Of a DNA stretch of 64,000 nt, positions 8,819-23,062 are shown piece by piece (positions within the stretch are counted from its first letter, which is position 1; every line of letters begins with the position of its first letter). The notes beneath the pieces were generated by a model. It was not told the origin of the DNA, did not search any database, and saw only the letters and a list, made by a program, of their open reading frames with translations. The stretch comes from Osmia lignaria lignaria (lineage: Eukaryota; Arthropoda; Insecta; Hymenoptera; Megachilidae). The position numbers and the translations under genes are program-made. The stretch covers positions 4,960,001 to 5,024,000 of the forward strand of contig NW_027478161.1 of NCBI RefSeq assembly GCF_051020975.1, read 5' to 3'.

Positions 8819-11355
8819 AGATATAGTACTAAGGATATTGTTATTAAATATACATTGATCTGTTGGTAGGAATCAGTATATTACATTATGTCCAACGGAA
8901 ATATAGTAATAATGGCATTGTTTGTAAATGTATATTACATATCTACTGTAGATATAGTACTAATGATATTGTTATTAAATGTACATTGTTCTGTGGGAAC
9001 GAATCAGTATATTACATTATTTCGAATGTAGATATAGTAATAATGATATTGTTATTAAATGTACATTGATCTGTGGGTAGTAATCAGTACATTACATTAT
9101 ATCTCATGTAGATATCGTAATAATGACATTGGTACAAAATGTAGGCACATTGATCTGTTGGAATGTATCACTATATGACATTATATCTAATGTAGTCATC
9201 TGAATAATGATATTGTTTATAAATGTACATTGATCTGTGGGAAGGTATCAGTATATTACATTATATCTAATGTAGATATGGTAATAATAATATCGTTATT
9301 AAATGTACATTGATCTGTGGGATGGAATCAGTATATTACATTATGTCTAGTGTAGATATGGTAATAACGACATTGGAACCAAATGTAGGCACATTCATCT
9401 GTTGGAATGTATCATTATATGACATTATATCTAATGTAGTCATAGTAATAATGATATTGTTATTAAATGTACATTGATCTGTGGGAATGAATCAATATAT
9501 TACATTATATAGAATGTAGATATAGTACCAATGATATTGTTATTAAACGTACATTGATCTGTGGGAAGGAATCCGTATATTACGTTATATCTATTGTAGA
9601 TATGGTAATAATGATATTGTTATTAAATGTACATTGATCTGTGGGTAGTAATCAGTACATTACATTATATCTCATGTAGATATCGTAATAATGACATTGG
9701 TATTAAATGTAGGCACATTGATCTGTTGGAATGTATCTGTATATGACATTATTTATAATGTAGATATAGTAATAATGATATTGTTATTAAATGTACATTG
9801 GTCTGTGGGTAGTAATCAGTACATTACATTATATCTAATCTAGATATGGTAATAATGACATTGGCATTAAATGCACATTACATATCTAATGTAGATATAG
9901 TACTAATGGTAGTGTTATTAAATGTACATTGATCTGCGGGTATGAATCAATATATTACATTATATAGGATGTAGCTGTAGTACCAAGGATATTGTTAGAA
10001 AATGTACATTTATCTGTGGGAAGGAATCAGTATATTACATTATATCTAATGTAGATATGGTAATAATGATATTGTTTTTAAATGTACATTACATATCTAA
10101 TGTAGATATAGTACCAATGATATTGTTATTAAATGTACATAGATCTGTGGGTAGCAATCAGTATATTACATTATATCTCATGTAGATATCGTAATAATGA
10201 CATTGGCATTAAATGTAGGTACATTGATCTGTTGAAATGTATCTGTATATGACATTATTTATAATGTAGATATAGTAATAATGATATTGTTATTAAATGT
10301 ACATTGATCTGTGGGTAGTGATCAGTACATTACATTATACCTAATGTAGATATAGTAATAATGATATTGTTATTAAATGTACATTACGTATCTAATGTAG
10401 ATATAGTACTAATGATATTGTTACTAAATGTACATTGATCTGTGGGAATGAATGAGTATATTACATTATATTCAATGTAGATATAGTACCAATGATACTG
10501 TTATTAAATGTACATTGATCTGTGGGAAGGAGTCTGTATATTACATTATATCTAATGTAGATATGGTAATAATGATATTGTTTTTAAATATACATTACAT
10601 ATCTAATGTAGATACAGTACTAATGATAATGTTATTAAATGCACATTCATCTGTGGGAACCAATAAGTATATTACATTATATCTAATGTAGATATAGTAA
10701 TAATGATATTGTTATTAAATGTACATTGATCTGTTGGAATGAATCAATATATTACATTATATCGAATGTAGATATAGTACTAATGATATTGTTATTAAAT
10801 GTACATTACATATCTAATGTAGATATAGTACTAATGATTTTGTTACTAAATGAACATTGATCTGTGGGAATGAATCAGTATATTACATTATATCGTAGGT
10901 AGATATAGTGTTCACGATATTGTTATTAAATGTACATTGATCTGTGGGAATGAATCTGTACGTGACATTTTATCTAATGTAGATGTAGTAATAGAGATAT
11001 TGATATTAAAGGAACATTGATCTGTGGGTGGGAATCAGTGTATTACATTATATCTAGTGTAGATATGGTAATTATGACATTGGTACTAAATGTAGGTACA
11101 TTGGTCTGTTGGAATGTATCACTATATGACATTATATCTAATGTAGATATAGTACTAATGATATTGTTATTAAATGTACATTGATCTGTGGGGATTAATC
11201 AGTATATTACATTATATCTAGTGTAGATATGGTAATAATGATATTGTTATTAAGTGCACATTACATATCCAATGTAGATATAGTACTAATGATATTGTTA
11301 TTAAATGCACATTCATCTGTGGGAACGAATAACTATATTACATTATATCGAATGT
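8819..11355 (+). repeat. Satellite B higher-order repeat, short half S1 (2,537 bp)
   Basis: The monomer order is the same as in L1 but without the 641-bp segment. After the TCGAATG-containing monomer at about 9024 it passes directly to TGGGTAGTAATCAGTAC (about 9075), which in L1 occurs only at about 6538. Short-half markers are GGAACCAATAAG (about 10657) and AAAGGAACATTGATC (about 11009). The private variant TGTTGGTAGG at about 8860 differs from TGTTGGAAGG in the other copies. Confidence 0.9.
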
Positions 11356-14300
11356 AGATATAGTACTAAGGATATTGTTATTAAATATACATTGATCTGT
11401 TGGAAGGAATCAGTATATTACATTATGTCCAACGGAAATATAGTAATAATGGCATTGTTTGTAAATGTATATTACATATCTACTGTAGATATAGTACTAA
11501 TGATATTGTTATTAAATGTACATTGTTCTGTGGGAACGAATCAGTATATTACATTATTTCGAATGTAGATATAGTAATAATGATATTGTTATTAAATGTA
11601 CATTGATCTGTGGGAGGGAATCAGTATATTACATTATATCGAATGTAGATATAGTGCTAATGATATTGTTATTAAATGTACATTACATATATAATGTAGA
11701 TATAGTGCTAATGATATTGTTATTAAATGTACATTACACATATAATGTAGATATGGTACTAATGATATTGTTATTAAATGTACATTACATATATAATGTA
11801 GATATAGTACTAATGATATTGTTATTAAATGTACATTGATCTGTGGGGATTAATCACTATATTACATTATATCTAGTGTAGATATGGTAATAACGACATT
11901 GGTACAAAATGTAGGCACATTGATCTGTTGGAATGTATCGCTATATGACATTATATCTAATGTAGTCATAGTAATAATGATATTGTTTATAAATGTACAT
12001 TGATCTTAGGGAAGGTATCAGTATATTACATTATATCTAATGTAGATATGGTAATAATAATATCGTTATTAAATGTACATTGATCTGTGGGATGGAATCA
12101 GTATATTACATTATGTCTAGTGTAGATATGGTAATAACGACATTGGTACCAAGTGTAGGCACATTCATCTGTTGGAATGTATCATTATATGACATTATAT
12201 GTAATGTAGTCATAGTAATAATGATATGGTTATTAAATGTACATTGATCTGTGGGTAGTAATCAGTACATTACATTATATCTCATGTAGATATCGTAATA
12301 ATGACATTGGTACAAAATGTAGGCACATTGATCTGTTGGAATGTATCACTATATGACATTATATCTAATGTAGTCATCTGAATAATGATATTGTTTATAA
12401 ATGTACATTGATCTGTGGGAAGGTATCAGTATATTACATTATATCGAATGTAGATATGGTAATAATAATATCGTTATTAAATGTACATTGATCTGTGGGA
12501 TGGAATCAGTATATTACATTATGTCTAGTGTAGATATGGTAATAACGACATTGGAACCAAATGTAGGCACATTCATCTGTTGGAATGTATCATTATATGA
12601 CATTATATCTAATGTAGTCATAGTAATAATGATATTGTTATTAAATGTACATTGATCTGTGGGAATGAATCAATATATTACATTATATAGAATGTAGATA
12701 TAGTACCAATGATATTGTTATTAAACGTACATTGATCTGTGGGAAGGAATCCGTATATTACGTTATATCTATTGTAGATATGGTAATAATGATATTGTTA
12801 TTAAATGTACATTGATCTGTGGGTAGTAATCAGTACATTACATTATATCTCATGTAGATATCGTAATAATGACATTGGTATTAAATGTAGGCACATTGAT
12901 CTGTTGGAATGTATCTGTATATGACATTATTTATAATGTAGATATAGTAATAATGATATTGTTATTAAATGTACATTGGTCTGTGGGTAGTAATCAGTAC
13001 ATTACATTATATCTAATCTAGATATGGTAATAATGACATTGGTATTAAATGCACATTACATATCTAATGTAGATATAGTACTAATGGTAGTGTTATTAAA
13101 TGTACATTGATCTGCGGGTATGAATCAATATATTACATTATATAGGATGTAGCTGTAGTACCAAGGATATTGTTAGAAAATGTACATTTATCTGTGGGAA
13201 GGAATCAGTATATTACATTATATCTAATGTAGATATGGTAATAATGATATTGTTTTTAAATGTACATTACATATCTAATGTAGATATAGTACCAATGATA
13301 TTGTTATTAAATGTACATAGATCTGTGGGTAGCAATCAGTATATTACATTATATCTCATGTAGATATCGTAATAATGACATTGGCATTAAATGTAGGTAC
13401 ATTGATCTGTTGAAATGTATCTGTATATGACATTATTTATAATGTAGATATAGTAATAATGATATTGTTATTAAATGTACATTGATCTGTGGGTAGTGAT
13501 CAGTACATTACATTATACCTAATGTAGATATAGTAATAATGATATTGTTATTAAATGTACATTACGTATCTAATGTAGATATAGTACTAATGATATTGTT
13601 ACTAAATGTACATTGATCTGTGGGAATGAATGAGTATATTACATTATATTCAATGTAGATATAGTACCAATGATACTGTTATTAAATGTACATTGATCTG
13701 TGGGAAGGAGTCTGTATATTACATTATATCTAATGTAGATATGGTAATAATGATATTGTTTTTAAATATACATTACATATCTAATGTAGATACAGTACTA
13801 ATGATAATGTTATTAAATGCACATTCATCTGTGGGAACGAATAAGTATATTACATTATATCTAATGTAGATATAGTAATAATGATATTGTTATTAAATGT
13901 ACATTGATCTGTTGGAATGAATCAATATATTACATTATATCGAATGTAGATATAGTACTAATGATATTGTTATTAAATGTACATTACATATCTAATGTAG
14001 ATATAGTACTAATGATTTTGTTACTAAATGAACATTGATCTGTGGGAATGAATCAGTATATTACATTATATCGTAGGTAGATATAGTGTTCACGATATTG
14101 TTATTAAATGTACATTGATCTGTGGGAATGAATCTGTACGTGACATTTTATCTAATGTAGATGTAGTAATAGAGATATTGATATTAAAGGAACAATGATC
14201 TGTGGGTGGGAATCAGTGTATTACATTATATCTAGTGTAGATATGGTAATTATGACATTGGTACTAAATGTAGGTACATTGGTCTGTTGGAATGTATCAC

Positions 14301-14533
14301 TGTATGACATTATATCTAATGTGGATATAGTACTAATGATATTGTTATTAAATGTACATTGATCTGTGGGGATTAATCAGTATATTACATTATATCTAGT
14401 GTAGATATGGTAATAATGATATTGTTATTAAGTGCACATTACATATCCAATGTAGAAATAGTACTAATGATATTGTTATTAAATGCACATTCATCTGCGG
14501 GAACGAATAACTATATTACATTATATCGAATGT
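11356..14533 (+). repeat. Satellite B higher-order repeat, long half L2 (3,178 bp)
   Basis: Repeats L1 at an offset of exactly 5,715 bp (landmarks 5801 to 11516, 6686 to 12401, 7915 to 13630). It carries long-half markers GGAACGAATAAG (about 13836), AACAATGATC (about 14191) and AATGTGGATATAG (about 14319), and the 641-bp segment at 11615-12255. Small differences from L1 include TTAATCACTATATT versus TTAATCAGTATATT. Confidence 0.9.
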
Positions 14534-17070
14534 AGATATAGTACTAAGGATATTGTTATTAAATATACATTGATCTGTTGGAAGGAATCAGTATATTACA
14601 TTATGTCCAACGGAAATATAGTAATAATGGCATTGTTTGTAAATGTATATTACATATCTACTGTAGATATAGTACTAATGATATTGTTATTAAATGTACA
14701 TTGTTCTGTGGGAACGAATCAGTATATTACATTATTTCGAATGTAGATATAGTAATAATGATATTGTTATTAAATGTACATTGATCTGTGGGTAGTAATC
14801 AGTACATTACATTATATCTCATGTAGATATCGTAATAATGACATTGGTACAAAATGTAGGCACATTGATCTGTTGGAATGTATCACTATATGACATTATA
14901 TCTAATGTAGTCATCTGAATAATGATATTGTTTATAAATGTACATTGATCTGTGGGAAGGTATCAGTATATTACATTATATCTAATGTAGATATGGTAAT
15001 AATAATATCGTTATTAAATGTACATTGATCTGTGGGATGGAATCAGTATATTACATTATGTCTAGTGTAGATATGGTAATAACGACATTGGAACCAAATG
15101 TAGGCACATTCATCTGTTGGAATGTATCATTATATGACATTATATCTAATGTAGTCATAGTAATAATGATATTGTTATTAAATGTACATTGATCTGTGGG
15201 AATGAATCAATATATTACATTATATAGAATGTAGATATAGTACCAATGATATTGTTATTAAACGTACATTGATCTGTGGGAAGGAATCCGTATATTACGT
15301 TATATCTATTGTAGATATGGTAATAATGATATTGTTATTAAATGTACATTGATCTGTGGGTAGTAATCAGTACATTACATTATATCTCATGTAGATATCG
15401 TAATAATGACATTGGTATTAAATGTAGGCACATTGATCTGTTGGAATGTATCTGTATATGACATTATTTATAATGTAGATATAGTAATAATGATATTGTT
15501 ATTAAATGTACATTGGTCTGTGGGTAGTAATCAGTACATTACATTATATCTAATCTAGATATGGTAATAATGACATTGGCATTAAATGCACATTACATAT
15601 CTAATGTAGATATAGTACTAATGGTAGTGTTATTAAATGTACATTGATCTGCGGGTATGAATCAATATATTACATTATATAGGATGTAGCTGTAGTACCA
15701 AGGATATTGTTAGAAAATGTACATTTATCTGTGGGAAGGAATCAGTATATTACATTATATCTAATGTAGATATGGTAATAATGATATTGTTTTTAAATGT
15801 ACATTACATATCTAATGTAGATATAGTACCAATGATATTGTTATTAAATGTACATAGATCTGTGGGTAGCAATCAGTATATTACATTATATCTCATGTAG
15901 ATATCGTAATAATGACATTGGCATTAAATGTAGGTACATTGATCTGTTGAAATGTATCTGTATATGACATTATTTATAATGTAGATATAGTAATAATGAT
16001 ATTGTTATTAAATGTACATTGATCTGTGGGTAGTGATCAGTACATTACATTATACCTAATGTAGATATAGTAATAATGATATTGTTATTAAATGTACATT
16101 ACGTATCTAATGTAGATATAGTACTAATGATATTGTTACTAAATGTACATTGATCTGTGGGAATGAATGAGTATATTACATTATATTCAATGTAGATATA
16201 GTACCAATGATACTGTTATTAAATGTACATTGATCTGTGGGAAGGAGTCTGTATATTACATTATATCTAATGTAGATATGGTAATAATGATATTGTTTTT
16301 AAATATACATTACATATCTAATGTAGATACAGTACTAATGATAATGTTATTAAATGCACATTCATCTGTGGGAACCAATAAGTATATTACATTATATCTA
16401 ATGTAGATATAGTAATAATGATATTGTTATTAAATGTACATTGATCTGTTGGAATGAATCAATATATTACATTATATCGAATGTAGATATAGTACTAATG
16501 ATATTGTTATTAAATGTACATTACATATCTAATGTAGATATAGTACTAATGATTTTGTTACTAAATGAACATTGATCTGTGGGAATGAATCAGTATATTA
16601 CATTATATCGTAGGTAGATATAGTGTTCACGATATTGTTATTAAATGTACATTGATCTGTGGGAATGAATCTGTACGTGACATTTTATCTAATGTAGATG
16701 TAGTAATAGAGATATTGATATTAAAGGAACATTGATCTGTGGGTGGGAATCAGTGTATTACATTATATCTAGTGTAGATATGGTAATTATGACATTGGTA
16801 CTAAATGTAGGTACATTGGTCTGTTGGAATGTATCACTATATGACATTATATCTAATGTAGATATAGTACTAATGATATTGTTATTAAATGTACATTGAT
16901 CTGTGGGGATTAATCAGTATATTACATTATATCTAGTGTAGATATGGTAATAATGATATTGTTATTAAGTGCACATTACATATCCAATGTAGATATAGTA
17001 CTAATGATATTGTTATTAAATGCACATTCATCTGTGGGAACGAATAACTATATTACATTATATCGAATGT
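14534..17070 (+). repeat. Satellite B higher-order repeat, short half S2 (2,537 bp)
   Basis: Repeats S1 at an offset of 5,715 bp, again lacking the 641-bp segment and carrying the short-half marker GGAACCAATAAG (about 16372). The alternation L-S-L-S shows that the 5,715-bp dimer, not the single half, is the current amplification unit. Confidence 0.9.
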
Positions 17071-19950
17071 AGATATAGTACTAAGGATATTGTTATTAAA
17101 TATACATTGATCTGTTGGAAGGAATCAGTATATTACATTATGTCCAACGGAAATATAGTAATAATGGCATTGTTTGTAAATGTATATTACATATCTACTG
17201 TAGATATAGTACTAATGATATTGTTATTAAATGTACATTGTTCTGTGGGAACGAATCAGTATATTACATTATTTCGAATGTAGATATAGTAATAATGATA
17301 TTGTTATTAAATGTACATTGATCTGTGGGAGGGAATCAGTATATTACATTATATCGAATGTAGATATAGTGCTAATGATATTGTTATTAAATGTACATTA
17401 CATATATAATGTAGATATAGTGCTAATGATATTGTTATTAAATGTACATTACACATATAATGTAGATATGGTACTAATGATATTGTTATTAAATGTACAT
17501 TACATATATAATGTAGATATAGTACTAATGATATTGTTATTAAATGTACATTGATCTGTGGGGATTAATCACTATATTACATTATATCTAGTGTAGATAT
17601 GGTAATAACGACATTGGTACAAAATGTAGGCACATTGATCTGTTGGAATGTATCGCTATATGACATTATATCTAATGTAGTCATAGTAATAATGATATTG
17701 TTTATAAATGTACATTGATCTTAGGGAAGGTATCAGTATATTACATTATATCTAATGTAGATATGGTAATAATAATATCGTTATTAAATGTACATTGATC
17801 TGTGGGATGGAATCAGTATATTACATTATGTCTAGTGTAGATATGGTAATAACGACATTGGTACCAAGTGTAGGCACATTCATCTGTTGGAATGTATCAT
17901 TATATGACATTATATGTAATGTAGTCATAGTAATAATGATATGGTTATTAAATGTACATTGATCTGTGGGTAGTAATCAGTACATTACATTATATCTCAT
18001 GTAGATATCGTAATAATGACATTGGTACAAAATGTAGGCACATTGATCTGTTGGAATGTATCACTATATGACATTATATCTAATGTAGTCATCTGAATAA
18101 TGATATTGTTTATAAATGTACATTGATCTGTGGGAAGGTATCAGTATATTACAGTATATCTAATGTAGATATGGTAATAATAATATCGTTATTAAATGTA
18201 CATTGATCTGTGGGATGGAATCAGTATATTACATTATGTCTAGTGTAGATATGGTAATAACGACATTGGTACCAAATGTAGGCACATTCATCTGTTGGAA
18301 TGTATCATTATATGACATTATATCTAATGTAGTCATAGTAATAATGATATTGTTATTAAATGTACATTGATCTGTGGGAACGAATCAATATATTACATTA
18401 TATAGAATGTAGATATAGTACCAATGATATTGTTATTAAACGTACATTGATCTGTGGGAAGGAATCCGTATATTACGTTATATCTATTGTAGATATGGTA
18501 CTAATGATATTGTTATTAAATGTTCATTGATCTGTGGGTAGTAATCAGTACATTACATTATATCTCATGTAGATATCGTAATAATGACATTGGTATTAAA
18601 TGTAGGCACATTGATCTGTTGGAATGTATCTGTATATGACATTATTTATAATGTAGATATAGTAATAATGATATTGTTATTAAATGTACATTGGTCTGTG
18701 GGTAGTAATCAGTACATTACATTATATCTAATCTAGATATGGTAATAATGACATTGGTATTAAATGCACATTACATATCTAATGTAGATATAGTACTAAT
18801 GGTAGTGTTATTAAATGTACATTGATCTGCGGGAATGAATCAATATATTACATTATATAGGATGTAGCTGTAGTACCAAGGATATTGTTAGAAAATGTAC
18901 ATTTATCTGTGGGAAGGAATCAGTATATTACATTATATCTAATGTAGATATGGTAATAATGATATTGTTTTTAAATGTACATTACATATCTAATGTAGAT
19001 ATAGTACCAATGATATTGTTATTAAATGTACATAGATCTGTGGGTAGCAATCAGTATATTACATTATATCTCATGTAGATATCGTAATAATGACATTGGC
19101 ATTAAATGTAGGTACATTGATCTGTTGAAATGTATCTGTATATGACATTATTTATAATGTAGATATAGTAATAATGATATTGTTATTAAATGTACATTGA
19201 TCTGTGGGTAGTGATCAGTACATTACATTATACCTAATGTAGATATAGTAATAATGATATTGTTATTAAATGTACATTACGTATCTAATGTAGATATAGT
19301 ACTAATGATATTGTTATTAAATGTACATTGATCTGTGGGAATGAATGAGTATATTACATTATATTCAATGTAGATATAGTACCAATGATACTGTTATTAA
19401 ATGTACATTGATCTGTGGGAAGGAGTCTGTATATTACATTATATCTAATGTAGATATGGTAATAATGATATTGTTTTTAAATATACATTACATATCTAAT
19501 GTAGATACAGTACTAATGATAATGTTATTAAATGCACATTCATCTGTGGGAACGAATAAGTATATTACATTATATCTAATGTAGATATAGTAATAATGAT
19601 ATTGTTATTAAATGTACATTGATCTGTTGGAATGAATCAATATATTACATTATATCGAATGTAGATATAGTACTAATGATATTGTTATTAAATGTACATT
19701 ACATATCTAATGTAGATATAGTACTAATGATTTTGTTACTAAATGAACATTGATCTGTGGGAATGAATCAGTATATTACATTATATCGTAGGTAGATATA
19801 GTGTTCACGATATTGTTATTAAATGTACATTGATCTGTGGGAATGAATCTGTACGTGACATTTTATCTAATGTAGATGTAGTAATAGAGATATTGATATT
19901 AAAGGAACATTGATCTGTGGGTGGGAATCAGTGTATTACATTATATCTAA
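17071..19950 (+). repeat. Satellite B higher-order repeat, diverged and truncated long half L3
   Basis: Long-type copy with the 641-bp segment (17330-17970) and GGAACGAATAAG (about 19550). It carries more private changes than L1/L2 (TTACAGTATATC at about 18150, GGTACCAAATG at about 18268, GAACGAATCAAT at about 18380, AATGTTCATTG at about 18520). It also carries a short-half marker, AAAGGAACATTGATC, near 19901. Homology to the other copies ends at about 19950, where TCTAATGTAGATATGGTGAT replaces TCTAGTGTAGATATGGTAAT. This is the edge of the homogenised region. Confidence 0.87.
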
Positions 19951-20764
19951 TGTAGATATGGTGATAATGATATTGTTATTAAATGTACATTACATATCTA
20001 ATGTAGATGTAGTACCAATGATATTGTTATTAAATGTACATTGATCTGTGGGAATGAATCAATATATTACATTGTATAGAATGTAGCTATAGTACCAATG
20101 ATATTGTTATTAAATGTCCATTGATCTGTGGGAAGGAAGCAGTATTATACGTTATATCTAATGTAGACATGGTATTAGTGATATTGTTATTAAATGTACA
20201 TTACATATCTAATGTAAATATACTACTAATGATATTGTTATTAAATGTACATTGATCTGTGGGAATGAATCAGTATATTACATTATATCGAATGTAGATA
20301 TAGTACCAATGATATGGTTATTAAATGTACATTGATCGGTGGGAATGAATCAGTATATCGCATTATATAGAATGTACACGTAGTACCAATGATATTGTTA
20401 TTAAATGTACATTGATCTGTTGTAATGAATTAATATATTACATTATATCGAATGTAGATATAGTACTAATGATATTGTTATTAAATGTACATTACATATC
20501 TAATGTAGATATAGTACTAATGATTTTGTTACTAAATGAACATTGATCTGTGGGAATGAATCAGTATATTACATTATATCGAATGTAGATATAGGACTAA
20601 TGATATTCTTATTAAATGTAAATTGATTTGTGGGAATGAATCAGTATATTACATTATATCGATTGTAGATATAGTACTAATGATATTGTTATTAAATGTA
20701 CATTACATATCTCATGTAGATATAGTACTAATGATATTGTTATTAAATGTACATTGATCTGTGG
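19841..20764 (+). repeat. Satellite B, 924-bp tandem duplication, copy 1
   Basis: Starts GAATGAATCTGTACGTGACA. Marker AAAGGAACATTGATC at 19901 returns at 20825, 924 bp later, followed by the same monomer order: GTAGATGTAGTACC, the TTACATTGTATAGAATGTAGC monomer, AGTATTATACGTTATATC and TGATCGGTGGG. It overlaps the end of L3, so the duplication began in sequence shared with the higher-order repeat. Confidence 0.85.
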
Positions 20765-21340
20765 GAATGAATCTGTATGTGACATTTTATCTAATGTAGA
20801 TGTAGTAATAGAGATATTGATATTAAAGGAACATTGATCTGTGGGTGGGAATCAGTGTATTACATTATATCTAATGTAGATATGGTAATAATGATATTGT
20901 TATTAAATGTACATTACATATCTAATGTAGATGTAGTACCAATGATATTGTTATTAAATGTACATTGGTCTGTGGGAATGAATCAATATATTACATTGTA
21001 TAGAATGTAGCTATAGTACCAATGATATTGTTATTAAATGTCCATTGATCTGTGGGAAGGAATCAGTATTATACGTTATATCTAATGTAGACATGGTATT
21101 AGTGATATTGTTATTAAATGTACATTACATATCTAATGTAAATATAGTACTAATGATATTGTTATTAAATGTACATTGATCTGTGGGAATGAATCAGTAT
21201 ATTACATTATATCGAATGTAGACATAGTACCAATGATATGGTTATTAAATGTACATTGATCGGTGGGAATGAATCAGTATATCGCATTATATAGAATGTA
21301 CACATAGTACCAATGATATTTTTATTAAATGTACATTGAT
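20765..21340 (+). repeat. Satellite B, 924-bp tandem duplication, partial copy 2
   Basis: The order seen from 19841 repeats with substitutions (GTATGTGACA for GTACGTGACA, TTGGTCTGTGGG for TTGATCTGTGGG, GACATAGTACC for GATATAGTACC). Homology weakens after the CACATAGTACCAATGATATT monomer at about 21300-21340. Confidence 0.8.
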
Positions 21341-21868
21341 CTGTGGGAAGGAATCAGTATATTACATTATATCTAATGTAGATGTGATAATAATGATATT
21401 GCTATTAAATGTACATTGATCTGTGGGAACGAGTAAGTATATTACATTATATCGAATGTAGATATAGTACTAATGATATTGTTATTAAATGTACATTGAT
21501 CTGTGGGAATGAATCAGTATATTACATTGTATCTAATGAAGATATGGTAATAATGATATTGTACTTACATGTACATTGATCTGTGGGTAGAGATCAGTAT
21601 ATTACATTATACCGAATGTAGATATAGTACCAATGATATTGTTATTAAATGTATATTGATTTGTGGGAATGTATCAGTATATTACATTACATCGAATGTA
21701 GATATAGATCCAATGATATTGTTATTAAATGTACATTGATCTGTGGTAATGGATCTGTGTATTACATTATATCTAATGTAGATATGGTAATAATGAAATT
21801 GTTTTTAAATGTACATTACATATATAATGTAGATACAGTACTAATGATGTTGTTATTAAATGTACATT
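21341..21868 (+). repeat. Satellite B, irregular monomers before the 1.76-kb insertion
   Basis: Mostly 80-bp forward monomers and one 51-bp-type monomer (about 21812-21860), with variants not seen in the higher-order copies (GATGTGATAATAATG, ACTTACATGTACATTG, GTATATTGATTTGTGGG). Ends with ATTAAATGTACATT at 21868, cut in mid-monomer by the insertion. An open frame running from 21649 through the boundary to 22020 is a chance read-through. Confidence 0.88.
21862..21868. other. 7-bp direct repeat GTACATT, left flank of insertion
   Basis: GTACATT here and at 23629-23635 brackets 21869-23628. Joining the flanks with one copy gives ATTAAATGTACATTGATCTG, the normal satellite B sequence without a gap, as expected for a target-site duplication. 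Because the satellite itself supplies the motif, the true duplication may be shorter than 7 bp. Confidence 0.7.
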
Positions 21869-22898
21869 TTTTGCTAATTTTCATTTATCCCGACCTTGCG
21901 TTCCTCATCGGGTACGCTGCATCTGGAACTTTCCACGTGAGGGGCGCAAGGAAGGGCCTTGCTAATTTATTTCTTCTCATCGTTACCTGTTCGTGCTTCT
22001 CCGATCTTGTGCTCTTCTAATAAAACAAAGATCTCTTTCGATACCGGAAATATCATTGTAAAGGCCACTTTAATTAAGCAAACACGAATGAACTAAGTCG
22101 TAATAGATTTCGAATATTCCAGAACTTTAGAATTGCGACGCATGAAACCTGTTGTAGCGTTAGAGGGGTAGAAAGAAATGGACAACCTTGGACGAAGGTA
22201 GAAGGAAAAGCCAGGAAGGGCTGAGGGAACTAGGAAGAGCGGCCAATTAGCCCAATACGCGCGGGATTTCCCCTCCGTCACGTACCCCGATTTGCCAAAT
22301 GATGTCCCCACTTTGGGCCCTTGATCGCGGGTCGAACCCTCAGACACGATCGCTTGACGGAGGCAAATCACTCTTCGTCGATAAGTCGCAAGGTGCGTGA
22401 CGGGGAGCCCGTGTTCGCGTAGAGATAGAGTTGTTAATCAAAACCCGCGTAATTAGAATGCTCGGCAAGTCCTCTTCAAGGCAGAGTGTCGAGAGAGTTT
22501 CGGTTCGGGGTTTTGTGACAAGGACTCAAACGGATACGTTAAATTCTTTTCATACTCTTCAAATTCTATCTTTTCTCTTTCATTTTATATCGTCTCGTGT
22601 ATTAATTATTTTTCTTTCTTTTTCTGCGCCGCGTTGATTTAAAAATACTTTGTGTTCGTTTGTAATAGTTTGAATTCGTCTCGTAACACCGTAATAAAGG
22701 CCGATCGCGAACGCGTGGTGCAGTGGCAGTTTCCTCATCTTTTCTTTGATTTCCAGATTTCTCAACGACACCAGCAAAAGAAAGCGTCTATCACTCACTA
22801 TTATTAGATATTATTTCATCTTGTTTCCTGGTAAGTTGTCCATTTCATTTTATCTAATACGACGAATCTGGACGTAGCGAGGCAAAACGGGCGATCTA

Positions 22899-22942
22899 CG
22901 AAACCGCGTATTCTGGAAAGTTTCCCTCTAGATCGTTCCGTT
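22899..22942 (+). repeat. Diverged direct repeat in the 1.76-kb insertion, copy 1
   Basis: CGAAACCGCGTATTCTGGAA followed by AGTTTCCCTCTAGATCGTTCC matches the copy 120 bp downstream with scattered substitutions and a 1-bp gap. Confidence 0.7.
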
Positions 22943-23018
22943 CACAATAGAGACATAAGGTATCGAATATTTAAAATATTTAGAAAACTCCGATTTCACA
23001 CAAAAGAAGGCGGCCCCA

Positions 23019-23062
23019 CGAAACCGTGATTCTGGTAGTTTACCCTCTGGGACCGTTCTTTC
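23019..23062 (+). repeat. Diverged direct repeat in the 1.76-kb insertion, copy 2
   Basis: CGAAACCGTGATTCTGGTAG then TTTACCCTCTGGGACCGTTC matches 22899-22942. An old tandem duplication inside the element is the simplest reading; such internal direct repeats occur in long LTRs and in 5' untranslated regions of insect retroelements. Confidence 0.7.

Noticed and set aside
22326..22345. tRNA T-arm-like GCGGGTCGAACCCTC
   Set aside because: The T loop is one base short (GGGTCGAACCC rather than GGGTTCGAACCC), and no matching acceptor stem, D arm or anticodon arm was found around it.
22093..22371. 92-codon minus-strand frame in the 1.76-kb insertion
   Set aside because: No recognisable domain, not part of a longer interrupted reading frame, and neighbouring frames are short and overlapping. 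Its length is within chance for this composition.
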